A model generated the notes under the pieces. The model saw nothing but the letters and a program-made list of their open reading frames with translations, searched no databases and had not been told where the DNA came from. DNA of 64,000 nt, taken from contig NZ_JAKHSK010000021.1 in NCBI RefSeq assembly GCF_023499215.1, forward strand, positions 18,552 through 82,551. The letters run 5' to 3'. Below, piece after piece: positions 17,231 through 27,723 of the stretch (its first letter is position 1; every line of letters starts with the position of its first letter). This DNA is from Zunongwangia pacifica. Lineage in GTDB: Bacteria; Bacteroidota; Bacteroidia; Flavobacteriales; Flavobacteriaceae. Made by a program: the position numbers and the translations under genes.

Positions 17231-18385
17231 ATGGACAAGAAATATAAATTCTCGATGTTAAACAAATTTGCAATACTTTTCATTTCATGCACTCTTTTAA
17301 GCCTTGCTTCATGTAAGGAAGAGGAAAAGGTTAATGAAGGATTACCTTTACCGGTGGTATCCCTTAAAGAGCAAAATGCCTCTAAAGGGTTTGAATATAT
17401 CGGTTCTATAGAAGGAGTTGAAACGGTTGAAATTCGTCCTCAGGTAGATGGTATTTTAGAAGAAATCTATGTTGACGAAGGTGATTTTGTTGAAAAAGGG
17501 CAACCATTATTTAAAGTAAATAGTCAGCCTTATATGGAGGATTATAAAAATGCCATGGCCAATGTAGCCTTAGAAAGAGCAAAAGTTGAAAAGGCAAAAA
17601 GTGATTTAGACCGTTTGCAACCACTAATTGATAACGAGGTGATTTCTGAAGTGAGAAAGAAATCTGTAGAAGCCGATTATCAGGTGGCTTTATCTTCTTT
17701 AGAAAGAGCGCAGGCACAGGCAGCCAATATGAGAATCAATCTTAATTTTACTACAATTAAAGCTCCCGTAAGCGGGTTTATGGGGAGAATTCCTAAATCT
17801 CCGGGTAACGTTGTTAAACAGACCGATGAAAAACCACTAACTATATTATCTAAAGTAGATGATATTTACGTGTATTTCTCGATGAGTGAATCTGATTATT
17901 TGTATTATGAAAGAGCAAAAAACGATACCCTTTACAATAAAATGAACAATAAGGTGAAGTTGGTTTTAGCTGACGGATCTGTTTATGAACATACCGGGAA
18001 AGTAGATGCTAATTCCGGGCAAATCGATCGTAATACCGGTTCTATTACCTTAAGAGCCAGATTCCAAAATCCAGATACCCTTTTGAGATCGGGGAATACG
18101 GGTAAAATTTTGATGGAAGAAATTTATCCAAAAGCTATTTTAGTACCTCAAAGTGCCACAACATTTATTCAGGACAAAAAATTCGTTTTCGTTTTAGACG
18201 AAAATAATATAGCGCAGCGTAAAGAGATTATTACAGAAGGGAGATCTGGCGATAATTATATCGTAAGTTCTAAAAGTTTATCCCCAAAAGATCGTATCGT
18301 ACTTTCAGGATTAGATAAACTAGCCAACGGAATTAAAGTAAAACCTATCGAAAGAGGCCGATTGTTATCTCAGGTTCAGGAATAG
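17231..18385 (+). CDS. RND efflux periplasmic adaptor (AcrA-like lipoprotein)
   Basis: A 384-residue membrane-fusion protein. The signal peptide ends at a lipobox (LLSLASC, Cys about 29). A biotinyl-lipoyl-like half (EIRPQVDGILEEIYVDEGD) comes next, then an alpha-hairpin (about 100-165, rich in Ala, Glu and Lys), the second lipoyl half with TTIKAPVSGFMGR, and beta-barrel and membrane-proximal domains. It links the pump at 18419 to the outer-membrane channel at 21659. The three genes run together with short gaps. Substrates are probably drugs, bile-like amphiphiles or dyes, as in the HAE-1 class. Confidence 0.92.
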   Translation: MDKKYKFSMLNKFAILFISCTLLSLASCKEEEKVNEGLPLPVVSLKEQNASKGFEYIGSIEGVETVEIRPQVDGILEEIYVDEGDFVEKGQPLFKVNSQPYMEDYKNAMANVALERAKVEKAKSDLDRLQPLIDNEVISEVRKKSVEADYQVALSSLERAQAQAANMRINLNFTTIKAPVSGFMGRIPKSPGNVVKQTDEKPLTILSKVDDIYVYFSMSESDYLYYERAKNDTLYNKMNNKVKLVLADGSVYEHTGKVDANSGQIDRNTGSITLRARFQNPDTLLRSGNTGKILMEEIYPKAILVPQSATTFIQDKKFVFVLDENNIAQRKEIITEGRSGDNYIVSSKSLSPKDRIVLSGLDKLANGIKVKPIERGRLLSQVQE

Positions 18386-18418
18386 ACTCGCTTTAATTAC
18401 TCAATCAAAAAAAATTAC

Positions 18419-21400
18419 ATGTTTAAGAAAATAATAAAAAGGCCAGTCCTTACACTGGTCATCACCATCATATTGGTTTTAGCCGGGGCCGCAAGTATAA
18501 CCTCTTTACCGGTAGAACGTTTTCCAGAAATTGCTCCACCAAGTGTTAGTGTACAGGTATATTATCCAGGAGGTAACGCAGAAACTGTTGCAAAATCGGT
18601 TTTATTACCTATCGAAGAAGCCATTAACGGTACAGAAAATATGTCTTATGCCAACTCTACCGCAACAAACTCGGGTAGAGGACGTGTAACCGTTTATTTT
18701 AAACCCGGTACAGATCCAGATCTGGCCGCTGTAGATATTCAAAACCGAATTTCTACCATTACTTCCATGATCCCACCAGAAGTTTCTGAAGCAGGTATTT
18801 CAGTTACAAAAAGGATGAAGGGGAGTATCATGACGATCAATATTTATAGTGATGATCCAACTTACGACGAAACTTTCTTAAACGCATTTACCAGAATTAA
18901 TATTCGTAGGGAATTAAAACGTGTAGATGGACTTGCTGAAGCTTCTATTTTAAGACAGCGTGATTACGCGATGAGAATTTGGTTGAACCCGCAGAAAATG
19001 GCTTCGTACCAATTAACACCACGTGATGTTTATAATCAGATTAAAGATCAAAACTTCGAGGCGGCTCCTGGTAAATTTGGAGAAAATTCAGAAGAGCTTT
19101 TTGAAATTATCATGAAGCACGATGGGCGATTTAGCCAGCCTGAAGATTACGAAAATCTGGTTATTAAAACTAAAGACGAAACCTCTTTACATTTAAGGGA
19201 TATCGCACGAGTAGAATTTGGTGCTTCTAACTATACCAGTGAAAATAGATTAAACGGAAAACCATCGGTAACCATAGATATCGTACAGCAAAACGGAGCC
19301 AACGCGATGGAAATTGATGGTCGGATTCGTGAAATTTTGGAAGAGCAGTCACGATTATTTCCAGAAGATGTTCATTACGAAATCACCTATAGTGTGAGAA
19401 ACCAGATTGACGAATCGATGAGCCAGGTAGAGCACACTCTTGTCGAAGCATTTATTTTGGTCTTCCTGGTGGTTTTTATTTTCCTTCAGGATTTTAGGGC
19501 CACCTTAATTACGGCCATATCGATCCCAGCCTCTTTATTAGGTACTTTCTTTTTCTTAAATATTATAGGCGCTTCGATGAACGTTTTAAGTATGTTCTCC
19601 CTAGTGCTGGCTATTGGTATTGTGGTAGATGATGCCATTGTGGTGATGGAGGCCATACACGAAAAAATGACGCATCATAAGATGCCGGTTAAAGAAGCCG
19701 TAAGTTCTGCCATGGACGAAATTACCGGAGCCATTATTTCGATTACCGTAGTCATAGCAGCCGTGTTTGTTCCGGTTGGATTTTTAAGTGGTCCCGTAGG
19801 TGTGTTTTATCAGGAATTTGCTTACACGATTATATTCGCCGTATTAATTTCAGCAATTAATGCGCTTACTTTAACACCGGTTCTAAGTAAGATTTTCTTC
19901 GGAAAAAAAGATAGGAAAAAGGATAAAAGAGGTATCGCAAAAGCAATTTCTAATTATAGACAGTTTAGAAAAGCTAAAGTGCTACGTAGAAAAGGATTTA
20001 GGAAATTCGACAATTTCTTCGATCGTTTTACTCAAAAATATTTAAATGCCGTTCGTTGGATCTTAAATAGAAAATGGGTTGGTTTAGGAGCTTTGGCAGT
20101 GATTATTGGCCTAACCGTATTTTTATCGAAGATTACGCCTAGCGGATTTATTCCTACAGAAGATGATAACTTCCTGATTTTATCCATGAAAATGCCTGAG
20201 GGTTCTTCGTTGCACCGTACAAACGTTGCTTTAAGAAAAGCCGATTCGATTTTACAACAGCAACCCGCGGTGAAAGGAGTAAATACCGTTTCTGGTTTTA
20301 ATGTGGTAGATAATGCCAATAGTCCTTCTTCTGGTTTAGCTTATGTACAGTTAAATCCGGCTCATGATCGTGGTGAAATCCAGGAAATCCAGGCAGTGAT
20401 TAAAGACCTATTATCAAAATTGGATGAAATACCTGAAACCGATTTTAATATGTACCCAAGGCCTACAGTACAGGGATTTGGTAATTTCGACGGAGTTCAG
20501 TTTATGCTTCAGGATAGAGCCGATGGAGATTTAGGGGATTTTGGGCAAATTGTAAATGAATTTATGAACACCCTGAATAACCAGAAAGAAGTTGAAAAGG
20601 CCTTTACATCATTCAACCCCAATTTCCCACAATACCGTTTGGATATCGATTACGAAAAGGCAAAAAACATGGGAGTGAGCGTAAAAGATATGATGTTTAC
20701 TATCCAGTCTTATTTTGGTAGGGTTCAGCCCGGAGATTTTAACAGGTTTAGCAGGCAGTACGGGGTTTACATGCAATCTGATATTCAGTTTAGGGAATCA
20801 CCAGAATCCTTCAATAGTATTTTTGTGAAAAATGATGAGGGAGAAATGGTGCCGGTAAATACTATTGTAAAACTTAAACAAACTTACGGGCCAGAGGTGG
20901 TTAACCGTTACAACCTTTATAATGCAGCAAAAATAAATGTGACTCCCGCAAAAGGATATAGTACCGGAGATGTAATGAATATGATCGAAGATCTTACGGC
21001 CGAAAAACTTCCTGCTACGTTAAGCTACGAGTGGACCAGCATGAGTTTGGAAGAAAAGAATTCTGGCGGGGATACAATTATCGTGTTTATCATCATCATC
21101 TTGCTGGTCTATTTTATCCTGGCTTCGCAGTACGAAAGTTTCTTGTTGCCATTAGCCGTAATGCTATCATTGCCGGTAGGGATTTTTGGGGTCTTTACAG
21201 CTATTAATATCGCAGGGATCGATAATAATATTTATGTACAAATTGGGATTATCATGCTTATTGGTTTACTGGCTAAAAACTCAATTTTGATTGTAGAGTT
21301 TGTCGCTCAAAAACGAAGGGCAGGATTTACAGCTTTCGATGCGGTTATCGAAGCCAGTGCATTAAGGATTAGACCTATTATTATGACCTCTTTGGCATTT

Positions 21401-21586
21401 ACGGTGGGATTAGTGCCGTTAATGTTTGCCGAAGGATCATCGGCGCAGGGAAATCACTCGGTAAGTATTGGTACTGCGGGAGGAATGATAAGCGGAATTG
21501 TTTTGGGTATTTTTATAATTCCTGTGCTGGCTTATGTATTTCAGGTACTTCATGATAAAATGAATCTGGAACGTTATGCCGAGTAG
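18419..21586 (+). CDS. RND multidrug efflux transporter, AcrB/HAE-1 class
   Basis: A 1055-residue inner-membrane proton antiporter. It opens with a first membrane helix that starts at once (FKKIIKRPVLTLVITIILVL) and has two large periplasmic loops. TM4 carries the Asp pair in SLVLAIGIVVDDAIVVMEAI, which relays protons in AcrB. C-terminal helices hold LIGLLAKNSILIVEFV. Length, the VVDDAIVV signature and the pairing with an AcrA-like lipoprotein place it in the hydrophobe/amphiphile class rather than the metal class at 36326. The start ATG is 33 bases after the adaptor stop. Confidence 0.94.
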   Translation: MFKKIIKRPVLTLVITIILVLAGAASITSLPVERFPEIAPPSVSVQVYYPGGNAETVAKSVLLPIEEAINGTENMSYANSTATNSGRGRVTVYFKPGTDPDLAAVDIQNRISTITSMIPPEVSEAGISVTKRMKGSIMTINIYSDDPTYDETFLNAFTRINIRRELKRVDGLAEASILRQRDYAMRIWLNPQKMASYQLTPRDVYNQIKDQNFEAAPGKFGENSEELFEIIMKHDGRFSQPEDYENLVIKTKDETSLHLRDIARVEFGASNYTSENRLNGKPSVTIDIVQQNGANAMEIDGRIREILEEQSRLFPEDVHYEITYSVRNQIDESMSQVEHTLVEAFILVFLVVFIFLQDFRATLITAISIPASLLGTFFFLNIIGASMNVLSMFSLVLAIGIVVDDAIVVMEAIHEKMTHHKMPVKEAVSSAMDEITGAIISITVVIAAVFVPVGFLSGPVGVFYQEFAYTIIFAVLISAINALTLTPVLSKIFFGKKDRKKDKRGIAKAISNYRQFRKAKVLRRKGFRKFDNFFDRFTQKYLNAVRWILNRKWVGLGALAVIIGLTVFLSKITPSGFIPTEDDNFLILSMKMPEGSSLHRTNVALRKADSILQQQPAVKGVNTVSGFNVVDNANSPSSGLAYVQLNPAHDRGEIQEIQAVIKDLLSKLDEIPETDFNMYPRPTVQGFGNFDGVQFMLQDRADGDLGDFGQIVNEFMNTLNNQKEVEKAFTSFNPNFPQYRLDIDYEKAKNMGVSVKDMMFTIQSYFGRVQPGDFNRFSRQYGVYMQSDIQFRESPESFNSIFVKNDEGEMVPVNTIVKLKQTYGPEVVNRYNLYNAAKINVTPAKGYSTGDVMNMIEDLTAEKLPATLSYEWTSMSLEEKNSGGDTIIVFIIIILLVYFILASQYESFLLPLAVMLSLPVGIFGVFTAINIAGIDNNIYVQIGIIMLIGLLAKNSILIVEFVAQKRRAGFTAFDAVIEASALRIRPIIMTSLAFTVGLVPLMFAEGSSAQGNHSVSIGTAGGMISGIVLGIFIIPVLAYVFQVLHDKMNLERYAE

Positions 21587-21658
21587 GCTACCTAAGGCAA
21601 GCCCAGGAGCATTTAATCTCGATGATCGAGTTAACCAAAATCAATTAAAAAATCGAAG

Positions 21659-23206
21659 ATGAAAACGAGTTTTCTTTCAACTATAAAATCAAACAAAAAA
21701 TCAAAACCTTCAGCGGGATTGGCAAAGGCTGCTTTAGCGGCTTTTGCAATGGTCTGTGTGGTAAGTTGTAAAGTAGGAGAAGAGTATACACGCCCGGATT
21801 TTGGTGATGATATTTCTTCAGAATTTTATACGGGAGAAGAGAAAGGACAAAATATGGCGGTAGATTCAACAAATTCTGTTGAAGTGAATACTGATACCAT
21901 CCCAATGTCTGAAATTCCGTGGAAAGATTATATTACCGATAAGACGTTACAAACCCTAATCGATACGGCTTTAGTAAACAATATCGATTTGCAAAAAGCC
22001 ATGAAAAACATGGAAATAGGGATGGAAGAGCTTGCACAGTCTAAAGCAAATTTTTTTCCTTCTTTAAACGCGAGACCGGCAGAATATCGTAGAGAATATT
22101 ATTCTGAAAATTATAATAACTATGGCTCTAATCGGGCCAGAAGAAACCATGGTGAAAATCCGCCGGAAAGTTTTTATACCGAGCGTTTAGAATATGCCTC
22201 TGCTTTACAGGCCAACTGGGAAATTGATGTTTGGGGGAAATTGCGTTGGCAAAAAGAAGCAGCCCGAGCGCAGTTTATGAAGAGCAAAGAGTTTAAAAAA
22301 GCAGTGCAAACTTCACTAATTTCAGAAGTTGCTGCAACCTATTTTAATCTGGTGAGGCTTAAATCGCAAATTGAAGTTGCCCAGAAAAACTATGCCTTAA
22401 GCGATAGTACCCTAAATATTGTACAATTGCAATACGATGCAGGAGAATCTACTTCGCTGGCCATTCAGCAAACAAAATCCCAAAAGTTAAAGGCTAAAAC
22501 CTTGATCCCTCAGCTAGAGCGCCAATATGTGATTATGGAAAATAAGCTTAACCGCTTGTTGGGAAGATCGCCAAGACCAATACAAATTGAAATCGATTTT
22601 GAGGATATAGAATTTCAGGAGAGATACACCTCTGGGGTGCCTTTAGAATTAATTAAAAACCGTCCAGATGTTGCCATGTCTGAATATGAACTTATTACGG
22701 CCAATGCCGATGCCGGTGTTGCCAATGCACTACGATATCCTTCATTAAGCATTGGAGCTTCAGCGGGTTTAAATTCGTTTAAATTAGATGAATTTTTAGA
22801 TCCGGTAAGTTCTGGGTTTGCTATTTTAAACGGAGCTATTTTTCAGCCCATATTTAACAATAGAAAACTAAAAACCAATTATAATGTCGCGTTATCTAAA
22901 AAAGAAATCGCGCAATTAGATTTTAAAGATGATCTTATTACAGCGATTGCAGATGTTTCTAATTCTCTGGCAAAAATGGAGAAATTAAAGGAAGAATATG
23001 CTATCGCACAAGAGCGTATAGAAGTGACCCAAAAGGGCTTAAAAGATGCTGGGATGCTTTTTAAAGGTGGTTATGCCAATTATCTGGAAGTAATTTCAGC
23101 ACAAAGCGATGCTTTAGAAAGTGAACTTAATTTAATCAATATCAAAAACCAGTTATTAATCGCCAATGTAGAATTATACCGTAGTCTTGGCGGTGGCTGG
23201 CAATAA
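21659..23206 (+). CDS. Outer-membrane efflux channel, TolC/NodT family lipoprotein
   Basis: A 515-residue outer-membrane factor. A long lysine-rich start leads to a signal peptide ending in VCVVSC, so it is lipid-anchored, and CKVGEEYTRPDF is the standard NodT-family opening. Two repeats of alpha-helical hairpins and beta strands follow; NRPDVAMSEYELITANADAG is a family signature. It forms the exit duct for the adaptor and pump encoded upstream. A perfect hairpin at 23231-23260 just after the stop ends the operon. Confidence 0.92.
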   Translation: MKTSFLSTIKSNKKSKPSAGLAKAALAAFAMVCVVSCKVGEEYTRPDFGDDISSEFYTGEEKGQNMAVDSTNSVEVNTDTIPMSEIPWKDYITDKTLQTLIDTALVNNIDLQKAMKNMEIGMEELAQSKANFFPSLNARPAEYRREYYSENYNNYGSNRARRNHGENPPESFYTERLEYASALQANWEIDVWGKLRWQKEAARAQFMKSKEFKKAVQTSLISEVAATYFNLVRLKSQIEVAQKNYALSDSTLNIVQLQYDAGESTSLAIQQTKSQKLKAKTLIPQLERQYVIMENKLNRLLGRSPRPIQIEIDFEDIEFQERYTSGVPLELIKNRPDVAMSEYELITANADAGVANALRYPSLSIGASAGLNSFKLDEFLDPVSSGFAILNGAIFQPIFNNRKLKTNYNVALSKKEIAQLDFKDDLITAIADVSNSLAKMEKLKEEYAIAQERIEVTQKGLKDAGMLFKGGYANYLEVISAQSDALESELNLINIKNQLLIANVELYRSLGGGWQ

Positions 23207-23230
23207 AATAACCATTCAAGAACTATTTAC

Positions 23231-23260
23231 AAAACAGCCTATTCTTCAATAGGCTGTTTT
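23231..23260. terminator. Bidirectional terminator overlapping the regulator's 3' end
   Basis: AAAACAGCCTATT at 23231-23243 and AATAGGCTGTTTT at 23248-23260 pair perfectly around a CTTC loop. Flanking A and T tracts make it work in both directions. The right arm lies inside the last codons and stop of the convergent regulator gene, so one sequence serves both as coding end and terminator. Confidence 0.85.
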
Positions 23261-26200
23261 CCGTTCATATATTCGCTAGGCGTCATTTTAAACTGTTTCT
23301 GGAAATTTCGGCCAAAGCTTGTTTGTGATTTATAACCTACAATTTCAGAAATTTCATAGATCTTATATTCCCCAGATTGTAATAATTCGGCAGCCTTTTT
23401 TAAACGGGCAATGTTAATCAGTTCATTAGGACTTAAATTCGAAAGGTCTTTTATCTTTCGGTATAAAGTAGAACGGCTCATATTCATAATATCAGCAAGG
23501 TTGTCTACACTCAGGTTTTGATCTGAGAGATTGTCGTAAATCAACTTTTCTAGTTTATTAATAAACTTCTCGTCGGTTTTAGTATGGGCAATACTCTTAA
23601 TGTGCGAAAGTGGCGAGCTAGAGTAAAATTCCATAATATGCCTTCGGTTTTCAATAAGATTGCTCACCTGTACTTTTAAGTATTCTAAAGAGAAGGGTTT
23701 TTCGATATACGCATCGGCACCGGCTTCTAATCCCTGGATCTTCGATTGCATGGCATTTTTGGCGGTAAGCAGGATTACAGGAATGTGACTGGTTTCTAAA
23801 TTGGTTTTTACGTATTCGCAAAATTCAAATCCATTCATTCCATTCATCATTACATCGCTGATAATTAAATAAATGTTCTCTTTTTTAAGAATCTGGATAG
23901 CCGTTTCAGCATTTGTAGATTTAAAAACGGGATACTCTTCTTTAAAATCTTCAGCAATAAATTTTAGCAGTTCCCTGTTGTCTTCTACGATTAATATTCC
24001 TGAATTTTCGGCAGGATCATTTATTATTTCTTCCTGCGGAATTTCCTCCTGCTGAGGTTCGATAATTTTAGGCTTCTTTTTATAAGAGCTAAATTCCATC
24101 TTCTGCCGAAGCGGTAAGGTTAAAATAAAGGTGTTTAAATGGTTGTCTTCATTGGCTAAAATGAGTTTTCCACTGTGTAATTCGGTTAAACTATAGGCCA
24201 GGCTTAAACCAATGCCGGTACCAGTTTGGTTAGAAACTTCATTAGTTCTAAAAAAAGGTTCGAAAATACGCTTTTTGAGGTGCTGCGGTATCAAACTTCC
24301 GTCGTTTTGAATTTTTAAAATAAATTCAGCATTGGTTACTTCCAGTTTTAAGATCACTTCATTTTTGGCATATTTTATCGCGTTGTTAAACAGGTTGCTC
24401 ATAATTTTTTTGATGGCTTCTTCATCTACATAAGCCATCACATCTTCCTGCGGAAGCTTCATCCTAAAATCGACTGCTTTTTCCTGAATGAGTTCGCTAA
24501 ACCTGGTATAGGTATTTCTAAGGGTTTCAGAAATATTAATTTCAACAAAGGTTAGTTTTATATTTTCAATCTCGGTCTTTCTAAAGTCTAATAGTTCATT
24601 TACCAGATTAATTAGCCTTTCGGTATTTTTTTCCATAATCGAAAGGCTTTTTTGCATTAGCGGCTGGTCTTTGGTTTGGCCAATGAGCTTTTCTAAAGGG
24701 GTTTTAATAAGGGTTAGCGGGGTACGTATTTCGTGAGCTACATTGGTGAAAAACTCGATTTTAGACTGGTAAATTTCTTTTTCTTTTTCATCCTGAAATG
24801 CTTTGATTTTTCTGTTGTTTTTGCGTTGTACCCGGTAATGATAGTATCTAAGGGAAAGCACAAACAATATGATAAACACGAGCATGTATAAGAAAATGGC
24901 CAGTTTGCTGAAGTAAAAGGGGGGGAGGACTTCAATTTCTAAAGCGGCAATTTCTTTATTTTCTACGCCGGTGCTGTTGGTGCTTTTTACCTGAAAGATA
25001 TAATTGCCCGAAGGTAGCTCTGTAAAATTTACGCTATGCTTCGTTTTTAGCGGTATCCATTTGTCATTAAGACCAATAAGACGATAGGAATATTCAGTCA
25101 TTTCTGGTGCAGTAAAGCTGAGTGATGCAAAATCCAGACTAAAAGTAGATTGATCTGATGTTAAGGTGATTTTTGAGGTTTCCGTGATCGATTTTTCTAG
25201 CGGAGAATTTTCAGCTCCTACTTTAATGGCTTCATTATTTATACTAATATTGGTGATATAAACAGGAGGATCGTAAGTGTTTTTGATAAATTCATCGGGA
25301 TTAAAACTAACCAAACCCTTTACGCTCCCAAAGAACATGCGCCCTTCATCATTTTTATAAGCTGAGCTATAATTGAATTGGTCACTTAATAGTCCATTTG
25401 CTTTAGTATAGGTTTTAAAGCTTTCTTCAGTAGGGTCAAAATGAACAAGTCCGTTTGAAGTGCTAATCCATAAACTTGCATCATCATCTTCTAAAATAGA
25501 GTAGCTTACATTGCTGGGAAGCCCATCCCGGGTATTGTAATTTTTAAAATCATTAGAATTGGGTTGGTAAAGATTTAGTCCATTTTCTGAAGTGATCCAA
25601 ATATTTCCTTTAGAATCCTGAAAAATGCCGTTGATCACATTACTGCTAATGCTGGTGGAATCTTGCGCATCGTATCTAAAATAACCTTTTTTGCGTGTTT
25701 TTGGATGGTAATAATAAAGACCATCCCAATATGTTGCCGCCCATAAAGTGCCGTCTTTATCTTCTAAGAAAACGGAGTAATGAAAGTCCTGTGGGAAACC
25801 TTGTAGAGGGATAAAATGATCTTTTTCACGATTGTAGGTATAGATACCCAGGGAAGTCATGATATAAACGCTGTCGTTTTTACCTTTATAAATATCCAGA
25901 ATAAAGTTATTCCCAAGACTATAAGGATTATCCTCTACCTGTTCGTAATGTCTTATGATTTTATTCGTGTTGATGTCGAATACATCTAATCCATGCTCAA
26001 ATGTACCCACCCAAAGTTCGTTCTCCAGTGGTAGTATTCCATGAATATTGTAATGGGCGATATTGGAGTTTTTAGGGGTAAAATTTTGAAATTGCCCTGT
26101 TTTAGCGTTTAATTTGTTTAACCCGGCATCTTCTGTTCCTATCCAGTAATCTCCGTTTTTATCCTGATGAATTTCTCTTACGGCATTTCCGTTTATACTA

Positions 26201-27216
26201 TTTTCCCCTTCTTTTGGGAAATATTTTTTAAAAGGGGTGAATTCTTTTGGTAGATAATTAACGCCTCCAAAATAACTGCCTATCCACGTGCCGCCCTCTT
26301 TATCTGTAGTCATCGTATAAAGTGCATTATCGGTAAGTGAATAAGGATCGTTATAGTTTTTTTTGAAATTGGTGTAGTTCTTAGATTTCGTATCGTAGAT
26401 GATAAGTCCACTTTCTGTAGCCAGCCAGATATTCCCGTTTGCTTTTTCTACGATATCCCTTACGTAGAGTTGTTCGCTGTAATTTTTGATTAGTGATTTT
26501 GTCGTCTTTTTTTGAATGTCATAAACAAATGCACCATGATGCCGGGTGCCAATAATCATTTGTGATTTACTTATACCTTTTAAAGCAGTGATAATTACAG
26601 GAAGATCTTCTGTGGAGTCAATAGCTAAATTTATTGGCTTGAAAGATCTGTTTTCCTCAGAGTATTGATAGACATTTTCACTTGAAGCGGCCCAGATGTT
26701 TTTATTGCTATCTTTTGATAGCAGAATTGCGTAAAAATCATCGTAGGATTTTAGATTAAGGCTGGATAATGTACCTTGTTTTTTGAAATATAAAGTACCA
26801 CCTGCGATAAACCATAAATTATTGTTCTTATCTGCTTCAATATCCAATATGGGTTTAGTAATGGCAGGCGATAATGCACAAAAACTTTCTTTTTGATTAT
26901 CGTAGCGAAAAAGACCATTATCGGTACCCACCCATAAATAGTTTCTGCCTTCGTAAAGAGATCTAATATAGTTACTACCAATACTTTTATCGTCTTTGTT
27001 ATTTTGATGAAATAATTTAAAGTTGTAGCCATCAAAACGATTGAGTCCGTCTTTGGTGCCAAACCACAAAAAGCCTCTTTTATCCTGTATCATGGTGATC
27101 ACCGAATTATGACTCAATCCATTTTCTACCTGATAGTGTTTAAAATAAAGTTCCTGCGCAGTGGCCAAATTGGTCAAAAAAAGACTGCAAATTATGCCGA
27201 ATAAAATCTTCTTCAT
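23239..27216 (-). CDS. Hybrid two-component sensor/regulator (HTCS) with AraC output
   Basis: A single protein of about 1325 residues. It has a signal peptide and then a periplasmic double beta-propeller of two-component-propeller repeats (many WxGT..GL units, about 25-680). A Y_Y_Y domain, one membrane helix (about 770-795) and a HisKA domain with the phospho-His in NVAHEIRTPL (about 831) follow. The C-terminal part is an HATPase domain (GTGIGLSLAYSL), a receiver with Asp about 1124 in LIISDVMM, and an AraC-type DNA-binding domain (about 1225-1322). Such proteins sense oligosaccharides and switch on polysaccharide-use genes. I chose the ATG at 27214-27216 because MKKILFG begins a clean signal peptide. 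The glycosidase genes to the right are the likely targets. Confidence 0.93.
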   Translation of the reverse strand: MKKILFGIICSLFLTNLATAQELYFKHYQVENGLSHNSVITMIQDKRGFLWFGTKDGLNRFDGYNFKLFHQNNKDDKSIGSNYIRSLYEGRNYLWVGTDNGLFRYDNQKESFCALSPAITKPILDIEADKNNNLWFIAGGTLYFKKQGTLSSLNLKSYDDFYAILLSKDSNKNIWAASSENVYQYSEENRSFKPINLAIDSTEDLPVIITALKGISKSQMIIGTRHHGAFVYDIQKKTTKSLIKNYSEQLYVRDIVEKANGNIWLATESGLIIYDTKSKNYTNFKKNYNDPYSLTDNALYTMTTDKEGGTWIGSYFGGVNYLPKEFTPFKKYFPKEGENSINGNAVREIHQDKNGDYWIGTEDAGLNKLNAKTGQFQNFTPKNSNIAHYNIHGILPLENELWVGTFEHGLDVFDINTNKIIRHYEQVEDNPYSLGNNFILDIYKGKNDSVYIMTSLGIYTYNREKDHFIPLQGFPQDFHYSVFLEDKDGTLWAATYWDGLYYYHPKTRKKGYFRYDAQDSTSISSNVINGIFQDSKGNIWITSENGLNLYQPNSNDFKNYNTRDGLPSNVSYSILEDDDASLWISTSNGLVHFDPTEESFKTYTKANGLLSDQFNYSSAYKNDEGRMFFGSVKGLVSFNPDEFIKNTYDPPVYITNISINNEAIKVGAENSPLEKSITETSKITLTSDQSTFSLDFASLSFTAPEMTEYSYRLIGLNDKWIPLKTKHSVNFTELPSGNYIFQVKSTNSTGVENKEIAALEIEVLPPFYFSKLAIFLYMLVFIILFVLSLRYYHYRVQRKNNRKIKAFQDEKEKEIYQSKIEFFTNVAHEIRTPLTLIKTPLEKLIGQTKDQPLMQKSLSIMEKNTERLINLVNELLDFRKTEIENIKLTFVEINISETLRNTYTRFSELIQEKAVDFRMKLPQEDVMAYVDEEAIKKIMSNLFNNAIKYAKNEVILKLEVTNAEFILKIQNDGSLIPQHLKKRIFEPFFRTNEVSNQTGTGIGLSLAYSLTELHSGKLILANEDNHLNTFILTLPLRQKMEFSSYKKKPKIIEPQQEEIPQEEIINDPAENSGILIVEDNRELLKFIAEDFKEEYPVFKSTNAETAIQILKKENIYLIISDVMMNGMNGFEFCEYVKTNLETSHIPVILLTAKNAMQSKIQGLEAGADAYIEKPFSLEYLKVQVSNLIENRRHIMEFYSSSPLSHIKSIAHTKTDEKFINKLEKLIYDNLSDQNLSVDNLADIMNMSRSTLYRKIKDLSNLSPNELINIARLKKAAELLQSGEYKIYEISEIVGYKSQTSFGRNFQKQFKMTPSEYMNGKQPIEE

Positions 27217-27225
27217 TAAAACCAT

Positions 27226-27723
27226 TCAATTTTGAGGAAATTAAGAATTATCATTCAACTATTTGTCTCAAATAGCTTCATATCGTCTCAAATTCGATGT
27301 AATTCTGATGAAATCTTAAAGTTTGAACAATTTAGATGAAATAATGAAACGGAATAGCATATAAAATCTTTTAAAAAATAATCTACTTTGAATATCTCAA
27401 AAAATACATCTTTAATTTGTCAAATATTAAATATGAATAGGTGATAATTAAATAATGAATTGTTTTTATCCTTAAATTTAGATAAGCCAGGAATCGTGGG
27501 ACTCAAGAAAAAAGCATCCAGACGGGAGACACCATTTTCTTTCCTTTAAATAGGATAAAATAATCATGGTTATGTTTTGCACCAGTTGGGACCAAGAGCC
27601 TATTAGTGGAAGCCCTTATTATTAACACCAATTGTAAAATTAGAATTATAATCTCCATGTTAACCTCAGGAAGCTTCCGGAACTAGTTTAATCGATTTGG
27701 ACTTCCTTTTCTAAATATCCAAA
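27226..27723. promoter_or_regulatory. Control region between HTCS gene and GH43 gene
   Basis: This gap of about 500 bases separates the leftward regulator from rightward glycosidases. GTCTCAAAT occurs at 27265-27273 and again at 27285-27293, a direct repeat with a 20-base period, which suits an AraC-type dimer on one DNA face. A perfect 10-base palindrome GGAAGCTTCC lies at 27669-27678, about 45 bases before the GH43 ATG. No gene is evident. Confidence 0.5.

Noticed and set aside
27564..27620. Short frame of 19 codons (MVMFCTSWDQEPISGSPYY) before the GH43 gene
   Set aside because: Too short, no signal or conserved context; open by chance.
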